From Chitinophagaceae bacterium UBA7600 (GTDB taxonomy: Bacteria > Bacteroidota > Bacteroidia > Chitinophagales > Chitinophagaceae), in assembly GCA_002478885.1 (NCBI GenBank), contig DLKC01000037.1, positions 1-11,843 of the forward strand: a stretch of 11,843 nucleotides of DNA, given 5' to 3'. A program made the translations under genes and the position numbers. Shown in pieces: positions 7,863-11,843 of this stretch. The notes beneath the pieces were generated by a model. It was given only the letters and a program-made list of their open reading frames with translations. It was not told where the DNA came from and made no database searches. Numbering within the stretch: position 1 is the first letter of the stretch; each line of letters opens with the position of its first letter.

Positions 7863-9386
7863 ATGAAAAAATTAATTACATGCACTATTGCTGCTGTGGT
7901 TGTAGTGTTGCTCTTTAAATCAGTCGCCAATGGCCAATGCTCGGTAAAGATCATTGGTACGCCTGCTATTGGCAATCCGTTAAGGGCCGGGTTTCAAAGC
8001 AGCAGTTCGTTACAGGTGCTTATATGGCAACTCAATGGCACAACAGTTTTCAATTCTTACAAAGCTGAGTTTAGCAAGAAAGGTATAACGGTGGCGGGTG
8101 GCACCAGTTCGGGTAATGCGTCTAACCAGTTATTCGGTCCCGGTGATGTTTACGCTGATGACCAGGATAATGTTTATGTGCTCGATGGCTATAACAACCG
8201 CGTACAAAAATGGGAAGCCCGCGCTTCTTCGGGCACTACAGTTGCCGGCGGGAATGGCCTTGGAGGTGCACCCAGCCAGCTTTACCTACCCCAGGGGTTT
8301 TATGTTGACCAGGAGGGCAGCGTACTGATTGCAGACTTGTATAACAACCGCGTGCAAAAATGGGTTACGAATGCGAATACCGGGGTGACTGTAGCTGGCG
8401 GGAACAGTTATGGATCGGCACCGAACCAATTAAACGTTCCGCATGATGTATATGCTGACCAGGATGGTAATCTTTACATTACAGATGGCGACAATAACCG
8501 CGTTCAGAAATGGGCGCCCGGTGCCACTACCGGTGTTACGGTGGCAGGCGGTAACGGACCGGGCAATTCGGCGAGCCAGTTAAACTCACCCTTTAGCATT
8601 TTTGCCGATGCGGAGGGAAACCTATATATTTCTGACCGGGCAAACGACCGTGTACAAAAATGGGCGCCGGGAGCTACAACAGGCACGACCGTTGCTGGTT
8701 TTTCAGAAGGGTCTGACAGTACGCAATTAAATGACCCGAGAGGAATTTATGTTAGCAAAGATGGCACTATTTACGTGGCCGATTATTTTAATAACCGTAT
8801 TCAAAAATATATACCCGGTATGAATTACGGAATTACCGTAGCCGGTGATCTGAAAGCAGGAAAGTCTGCCACCAGGTTTTCCACTCCGTCGGGTGTTTTT
8901 GTAAGTGCAAAAGGCGATTTGTATGTTGCCGACGAAGGCAATAACAGGGTACAGAAATTTACTGCACAGAATACCATTAACACGAAATATACCCCTAAAG
9001 TTCCTGGCACCTACCAGGTGATTGCCGTTTTTGCGAATGGATGCCGCGACACCAGCGAGGTAATTATTGTGCCCGAAAGTTACGCGGCTTACAAGGCAGG
9101 AAATACTGCGCAATTAGCTGCAACAAAGAAAGATGCCAGTTATCAATTATTCCCTAACCCGGCAACATCTGTTACAAATTTTTCGTTTGTCTGCGCAGCC
9201 AACGAAAACTATGTTGTGGAAGTCGCCGACCTGACGGGTCGGGTGATTCGCAGTATAGTGGTTACCGGTAAAATCGGGAACAATATGGTAAATATTGCCA
9301 CGGGCGAACTCAGCGCCGGGGTTTATGTGGTAAGCCTTAAGTCAAAAACAGCTGTGGTAAAAAGTTTTAAATTGTATAAAGAATAA
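7863..9386 (+). CDS. secreted six-bladed NHL-repeat propeller protein with T9SS sorting domain
   Basis: 507 residues from the ATG at 7863. That start (MKKLIT, signal peptide about 1-25 ending VANGQ) is preferred over one eight codons upstream (7839) because it gives a standard signal peptide. Six NHL repeats of 49-50 residues occupy 74-372, each with TVAG near the start and NNRVQKW-like sequence near the end; six repeats make a closed beta-propeller. They are flanked by two halves of what looks like one Ig/PKD-like domain: WQLNGTTV around 55, and YTPKVPGTYQV to NGC394. The last 80 residues are a type A T9SS C-terminal domain with FPNP (430-433), DLTGRVI, LSAGVYVV and a final KSFKLYKE. The protein should be exported through T9SS and displayed or released at the surface. 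Its ligand is unknown. It lies downstream of the PorV2/PorU2 operon on the same strand but is separated by about 400 bases. Confidence 0.9.
   Translation: MKKLITCTIAAVVVVLLFKSVANGQCSVKIIGTPAIGNPLRAGFQSSSSLQVLIWQLNGTTVFNSYKAEFSKKGITVAGGTSSGNASNQLFGPGDVYADDQDNVYVLDGYNNRVQKWEARASSGTTVAGGNGLGGAPSQLYLPQGFYVDQEGSVLIADLYNNRVQKWVTNANTGVTVAGGNSYGSAPNQLNVPHDVYADQDGNLYITDGDNNRVQKWAPGATTGVTVAGGNGPGNSASQLNSPFSIFADAEGNLYISDRANDRVQKWAPGATTGTTVAGFSEGSDSTQLNDPRGIYVSKDGTIYVADYFNNRIQKYIPGMNYGITVAGDLKAGKSATRFSTPSGVFVSAKGDLYVADEGNNRVQKFTAQNTINTKYTPKVPGTYQVIAVFANGCRDTSEVIIVPESYAAYKAGNTAQLAATKKDASYQLFPNPATSVTNFSFVCAANENYVVEVADLTGRVIRSIVVTGKIGNNMVNIATGELSAGVYVVSLKSKTAVVKSFKLYKE
8082..8978 (+). repeat. six tandem NHL coding repeats of 147-150 bp
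   Basis: In-frame tandem units encode G(I/T/V)TVAG at their start, a central (I/V)Y(V/A/I)-(D/A)-(D)G core, and NNRVQKW at the end. Five units are 50 codons and one (the fifth) is 49. The linker APGATTG is identical after units 3 and 4, suggesting fairly recent duplication of that pair. Confidence 0.85.
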
Positions 9387-9438
9387 GATCATTATTGACC
9401 AGCAATGCTGCGAAAAGACATAACATTTCCTGCTATGA

Positions 9439-9468
9439 GATCCGGCAAAAGAGACGGATCGTTTTTTT
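9439..9468 (+). terminator. intrinsic terminator of the NHL gene
   Basis: GATCCG (9439-9444) and CGGATC (9455-9460) form a 6-bp stem around a 10-base loop, followed after one G by seven T (9462-9468). It lies about 50 bases after the stop. Confidence 0.7.
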
Positions 9469-9479
9469 ATAGACCAGGC

Positions 9480-9508
9480 AAAAAAAAGGCCGCACTTGAA
9501 GTGCGGCC
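9480..9508 (-). terminator. strong intrinsic terminator of hpf (possibly bidirectional)
   Basis: GGCCGCACT and AGTGCGGCC (9488-9496 and 9500-9508) form a perfect 9-bp GC-rich stem with a 3-base loop. On the minus strand it is followed by eight T (9480-9487) and sits 16 bases after the hpf stop. On the plus strand a weaker T-run starts about 10 bases later, so it may also back up the NHL gene terminator. Confidence 0.85.
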
Positions 9509-9524
9509 GGGAATTAATTTTTTG

Positions 9525-9824
9525 TCAGGCGGCTTGCTTTTGCTTTTTCCTTTTTATTTGATTAATCAATGAGTCCAAAGCACAATCAAAAGATTCTTCA
9601 AAAGATTTAGAGGAGGACTTCACAAAGAAGTTTTGGCGGGGAACCTGTACTCTAATCTCAGCGATCTTGTCTTTAATCGTGTGCACCACATTATCCAGTT
9701 TTAAATAAACGTCCACTTTGACAATCCTGTCGTGAAATGTGCTTAGCTTTTCTAATTTTTTTGTTACATACTCTGTGAGCCTGGAATCGGCATCAAAATG
9801 AACAGTTTGGATGTTAACGTTCAT
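9525..9824 (-). CDS. hpf: ribosome hibernation-promoting factor, HPF/YfiA (RaiA) family, short form
   Basis: 99 residues starting MNVNIQTVHFDAD, with the family pattern of a beta strand, a helix (RLTEYVTKKLEKL), further strands (VDVYLKL, AEIRVQVPRQNFFVKSSS) and a closing helix (FEESFDCALDSLINQIKRKKQ). The basic C-terminus suits binding in the mRNA/tRNA channel of the small subunit. It is the short form without the C-terminal dimerisation domain of long HPF. These factors silence ribosomes in stationary phase or starvation. It follows the recombinase gene by 172 bases and ends in a strong terminator, so it is the last gene of the rpsU-xer-hpf group. No convincing own promoter is seen; TATTTTTC just upstream is one base from the -7 consensus but has no good -33 partner. 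Confidence 0.93.
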   Translation of the reverse strand: MNVNIQTVHFDADSRLTEYVTKKLEKLSTFHDRIVKVDVYLKLDNVVHTIKDKIAEIRVQVPRQNFFVKSSSKSFEESFDCALDSLINQIKRKKQKQAA

Positions 9825-9996
9825 AACAATCGCTTTTAACGGTGAAAAATAAGAGAAAGAACTTGATAGTAAATTTACCTTAATAGATATTGGTATTTTA
9901 TCACTATGAAGTTAGCACTACTGCCGGATAAAAGCAAATTTTACGCTTGTTTTTTAAAGCTTTCACAAACCTTTTTTTGTTTGATTTTTTCGCGTT

Positions 9997-10893
9997 TTAA
10001 GCCTTGGGATGGGCTTTCTTATAGACGTCTTTCAGCTTTTCTATTGTGTTGTGGGTGTACACCTGTGTGGCTGCGAGGCTCGAGTGCCCAAGCAGTTCTT
10101 TAACCGCATTAAGTTCGGCTCCGTTATTCACCAGGTGTGTGGCAAAAGTATGTCTCAGAATGTGGGGGCTTTTCTTTTCGAGAGTAGTTACAAGCGACAG
10201 GTACTTCTTTACGGTATTGTAAAGATATTTACCGTATAAAGCCTTCCCCTTTGCGCTAACCAGCAACTCGGAAACACCCGGCAATTTCTGCGGCTTCGCG
10301 CCTACATATGCAACGATCTTTTGTAACAGTTCCTTTGATAAAGGAATTATCCGCTCCTTATTGCCTTTTCCAAGTACTTTTATTTGGCAGTAGCTCTTAT
10401 CAACCTGGGTTTCCTTTAATGATACCAATTCGGAAAGCCGCATCCCGGTGTGGTAAAACAGCAGCAGTATCAATTCGTCGGTTTTGCCTTTCCAGGTATC
10501 ATCAAAAACAGGCTGGCTAAATAAAATTTCAGTACTTTTTTCTTCAACAAACGCAGGCAACCTTTTGCTCATTTTAGGCGCTACAACAGTGGCCATTGGC
10601 GACTGCAATATCTTCCCGGTTTTTAATAAATGCCTGAAAAAAGATTTAAGCGTGGATATTTTCCGATTAATACTTTTAGAACTCATCTTACCGGCCTTGA
10701 GGTTTGCCAGCCAGGACCTGATTGCGGCAGCGGTAATCTCTTCTGTTTTTACAATTTCGAATTCCGTTGAGAGGAAGGAGAAGAATTGATCAAGATCTGT
10801 TTCGTAGGCAGTAATGGTATGCCTTGAATATCTTTTTTCAAAGCGCAGGTAATCAATAAAAGGCTGGGTATGTTGTTGGCTTGTAAACAGCAT
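9997..10893 (-). CDS. tyrosine recombinase of the XerC/XerD type
   Basis: 298 residues, the usual Xer length. The N-terminal SAM-like DNA-binding domain (about 5-95) starts FIDYLRFEKRYSRHTITAY. The catalytic domain keeps all expected residues: Arg152 (TGMRLSEL), Lys176 (LGKGNKERIIPL), His244 and Arg247 (PHILRHTFATHL), His270 (LLGHSS) and the nucleophile Tyr279 (VYTH). Xer proteins resolve chromosome dimers at dif next to FtsK. In Bacteroidota this gene is commonly found between rpsU and hpf, so it is a housekeeping copy and not a mobile-element integrase. I cannot say XerC or XerD from sequence alone. The ATG at 10893 is the first possible start, since an in-frame TAA lies six codons upstream. 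It is preceded after two bases by an 11-bp hairpin. Confidence 0.93.
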   Translation of the reverse strand: MLFTSQQHTQPFIDYLRFEKRYSRHTITAYETDLDQFFSFLSTEFEIVKTEEITAAAIRSWLANLKAGKMSSKSINRKISTLKSFFRHLLKTGKILQSPMATVVAPKMSKRLPAFVEEKSTEILFSQPVFDDTWKGKTDELILLLFYHTGMRLSELVSLKETQVDKSYCQIKVLGKGNKERIIPLSKELLQKIVAYVGAKPQKLPGVSELLVSAKGKALYGKYLYNTVKKYLSLVTTLEKKSPHILRHTFATHLVNNGAELNAVKELLGHSSLAATQVYTHNTIEKLKDVYKKAHPKA

Positions 10894-10895
10894 AA

Positions 10896-10928
10896 AACAG
10901 CCATAAAGTTACAAACCTTATGGCTGTT
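10896..10928 (-). promoter_or_regulatory. 11-bp hairpin between rpsU and the recombinase start
   Basis: AACAGCCATAA (10896-10906) and TTATGGCTGTT (10918-10928) pair perfectly around an 11-base loop. On the minus strand the stem ends in TTTT and the recombinase ATG follows two bases later. It could act as a partial terminator that lowers xer expression relative to rpsU, or fold over the ribosome entry region. The sequence supports the structure; the role is inference. Confidence 0.6.
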
Positions 10929-10956
10929 AAAATATATTAACCGGAAAATAAACGGT

Positions 10957-11154
10957 TTATGCCTCGATTTTTCCGCTGGCTATCTTCTGCTTGTAAACAG
11001 CTTTTAATACCTCACCACGGCGCTTAACGGAAGGTTTAGTGAAGCTCTGGCGCTCACGCAACTGAAGCAACACTTTACTTTTTTCAAACTTCTTCTTGTA
11101 CTTCTTCAGCGCTTTGTCAATGTTTTCGCAGTCTTTTGAATCGATGATAAGCAT
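10957..11154 (-). CDS. rpsU: 30S ribosomal protein S21
   Basis: 65 residues, very basic, starting MLIIDSKDCENIDKALKKYKKKFEKSK and continuing with RERQSFTKPSVKRR, the standard bS21 pattern. bS21 sits on the 30S platform near the 3' end of 16S rRNA. In Bacteroidota, bS21 helps hide the anti-Shine-Dalgarno tail; a tyrosine at position 54 reported for this in Flavobacterium johnsoniae (from memory) is present here as Tyr54 in KAVYKQK. The gene has an excellent Bacteroidota promoter and, unlike the other genes here, a strong Shine-Dalgarno sequence. It is the first gene of the rpsU-xer-hpf group, 63 bases ahead of the recombinase. Confidence 0.96.
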   Translation of the reverse strand: MLIIDSKDCENIDKALKKYKKKFEKSKVLLQLRERQSFTKPSVKRRGEVLKAVYKQKIASGKIEA

Positions 11155-11162
11155 ATAATTAT

Positions 11163-11171
11163 ACCTCCTTT
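11163..11171 (-). promoter_or_regulatory. strong Shine-Dalgarno sequence of rpsU
   Basis: The minus strand reads AAAGGAGGT, complementary to the conserved 16S rRNA tail, eight bases before the rpsU ATG. Bacteroidota genes rarely carry such a sequence, and no other gene start in this window has one. In this phylum rpsU is known to keep it, allowing ribosomes that lack bS21 (and so expose the anti-SD) to make more bS21. Confidence 0.85.
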
Positions 11172-11188
11172 AGGCAATTTTTGGAGCG

Positions 11189-11219
11189 CAAAGATATGGA
11201 TTGAATCCGAAATACCAAA
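11189..11219 (-). promoter_or_regulatory. rpsU promoter, Bacteroidota consensus
   Basis: On the minus strand TTTG (11216-11219) is followed by 19 bases and TATCTTTG (11189-11196), an exact match to TTTG-N19-TAnnTTTG. Transcription would start about 30 bases before rpsU, just upstream of the Shine-Dalgarno sequence. Confidence 0.8.
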
Positions 11220-11285
11220 TGCAAATTCATGTTCATTTTTAGTGCATTTGTTGTTGACCCGGCAGTTTCCAACATATCGGTTGCA

Positions 11286-11571
11286 GTTGCGTCGCCCCCT
11301 TGTACGCCATGCAGCAGTTTAACCTTTTGCGAGTGAAATCCTGTTTCAGCAACAGCGCCGGCGCTTGCTGAAACAGGCACCAGCCATTACCAGGTATTAC
11401 TTAACTCTGCATTAACATACAGCCAAGTTCTCTATAAAGTCTCCATAAATAAATCAAAATCAAGCAATTGTTAAATCAGGTAGGAAGCAATAAAAAAAAT
11501 GAACACCTGATTTTCGCCAGTTATAATGAGATCCTTAAAGCCAGAAAGTTGAAGTGAGTGACACAACGAAG
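11286..11571. repeat. inverted-end repeat element, diverged copy 2
   Basis: The left end GTTGCGTCGC (11286-11295), with TGTAC and CATGCAG shortly after, resembles 7494-7532. The right end at 11547-11571 shares 22 of 25 bases with 7699-7723 (AGTTGAAGTG, then GACNCAACGAAG). The ends are inverted relative to each other as in copy 1, but the right core has decayed to GTGACACAAC. The interior differs from copy 1 and carries a 38-base palindrome. Confidence 0.45.
11340..11377. repeat. 38-base palindrome / long hairpin
   Basis: CCTGTTTCAGCA (11340-11351) and TGCTGAAACAGG (11366-11377) pair perfectly over 12 bp. Between them, after a 2-base bulge, AGCGCCGGCGCT is itself a perfect palindrome that extends the stem. 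No T-run follows on either strand, so a simple terminator is unlikely. Confidence 0.75.
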
Positions 11572-11640
11572 ATGCCACATGCACAAGAGCCCGTAACAAT
11601 CCGGTCGTTTACCGCTGATATTCGAAAAGCAATGCATTGC

Positions 11641-11648
11641 TATCTTTG
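11641..11648 (+). promoter_or_regulatory. -7 element upstream of the MBL gene
   Basis: TATCTTTG matches TAnnTTTG exactly and is identical to the rpsU -7 element. No TTG is found 19-21 bases upstream, so this may be a weak or activated promoter. It lies 16 bases before the ATG at 11665, which supports that start. Confidence 0.45.
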
Positions 11649-11664
11649 CCGAAATATTCCCGAT

Positions 11665-11843
11665 ATGTATGTACAGCAATTGTATACCGGATGCCTGAGT
11701 GAAGCGGCCTATTTTATTGAAAGCAATGGTGAAGCAGCCGTTATTGATCCCCTTCGTGATATTGAAGCCTACCTGCAACTTGCAGAGGAGCGAAAGGCCA
11801 GCATCAAATATATTTTTGAAACACATTTTCATGCCGACTTTGT
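11665..11843 (+). CDS. MBL-fold metallo-hydrolase, 5' part (runs off the window)
   Basis: The 59 codons inside the window read MYVQQLYTGCLSEAAYFIES, then a segment with AAVIDPLRD, and end with IFETHFHADFV. THFHAD is the start of the zinc-binding HxHxDH motif of the metallo-beta-lactamase fold. The opening and LRDI spacing resemble the glyoxalase II / persulfide dioxygenase-like group, which in Bacteroidota often carries C-terminal rhodanese domains; the rest is outside the window, so this is unproven. In-frame ATGs at 11572 and 11632 would add residues, but the -7 element at 11641 and the family's usual N-terminus favour 11665. Confidence 0.85.
   Translation, partial: MYVQQLYTGCLSEAAYFIESNGEAAVIDPLRDIEAYLQLAEERKASIKYIFETHFHADF

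Larger units (their letters stand above)
11220..11664. other. divergent intergenic region between rpsU and the MBL gene
   Basis: About 440 bases with no convincing gene. It contains the second inverted-end element (11286-11571), a 38-base palindrome (11340-11377), a 9-bp inverted repeat AAATCAGGT/ACCTGATTT (11473-11481 with 11505-11513, loop 23), and a -7 element of the downstream gene. Minus-strand open frames at 11159-11380 and 11521-11832 lack any recognisable domain. Confidence 0.6.

Noticed and set aside
9997..10893. Tyrosine recombinase as the integrase of a mobile island
   Set aside because: Its position between rpsU and hpf and its standard Xer length match a housekeeping Xer; no att repeats or tRNA target were seen.
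11521..11832. Minus-strand open frame of 103 codons
   Set aside because: Antisense to the clear MBL gene. Its resemblance to the frame at 7691-7975 comes only from the shared DNA repeat.

Overview
The window looks like chromosomal DNA from a member of the Bacteroidota, probably from the Chitinophagaceae or a neighbouring lineage; I cannot name the species. The reasons are the type IX secretion system (T9SS) proteins, a T9SS C-terminal sorting domain, Bacteroidota-type promoters (TTTG, about 19 bases, TAnnTTTG), mostly absent Shine-Dalgarno sequences with a strong one only at rpsU, and the linkage rpsU - tyrosine recombinase - hpf on one strand with rplK.

Left edge (1-782): the 5' end of rplK (ribosomal protein L11) on the minus strand, with its own leader hairpin and a probable promoter. 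A gene-poor stretch of about 650 bases follows, carrying one copy of a dispersed repeat end and a short tandem repeat.

Centre (783-7457): a tight plus-strand operon. It encodes a PorV-like outer-membrane barrel (PorV2), a 1698-residue gingipain-fold sortase-like protein (PorU2) whose start overlaps the porV2 stop by one base, and a small RDD-family membrane protein 10 bases downstream. The first two match the pair annotated in Bacteroidota as putative T9SS PorV2/PorU2. By analogy with PorU/PorV they should carry T9SS cargo across the cell surface, cut off its sorting domain and anchor it. The catalytic His and Cys of PorU2 are both present.

7458-9470: an intergenic stretch with an element bounded by inverted 12-base ends, then a secreted six-bladed NHL propeller protein with a T9SS sorting domain, which is a plausible T9SS client. 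It ends at an intrinsic terminator.

Right part (9480-11220): on the minus strand, rpsU (S21, strong promoter and strong Shine-Dalgarno), a XerC/D-type tyrosine recombinase, and a short hibernation factor (hpf/raiA) ending in a strong terminator. An 11-bp hairpin lies between rpsU and the recombinase start.

Right edge (11221-11843): a divergent intergenic region with a second, more diverged copy of the inverted-end element and a 38-base palindrome. Then comes the 5' end of a metallo-beta-lactamase-fold hydrolase running off the window.

The most unusual points are four. The porV2-porU2-RDD operon sits with a likely cargo gene. The usual tRNA-tuf-secE-nusG block is absent between hpf and rplK. 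A small inverted-end repeat family recurs in three intergenic regions. In the NHL protein a whole propeller appears to be inserted into an Ig-like domain.
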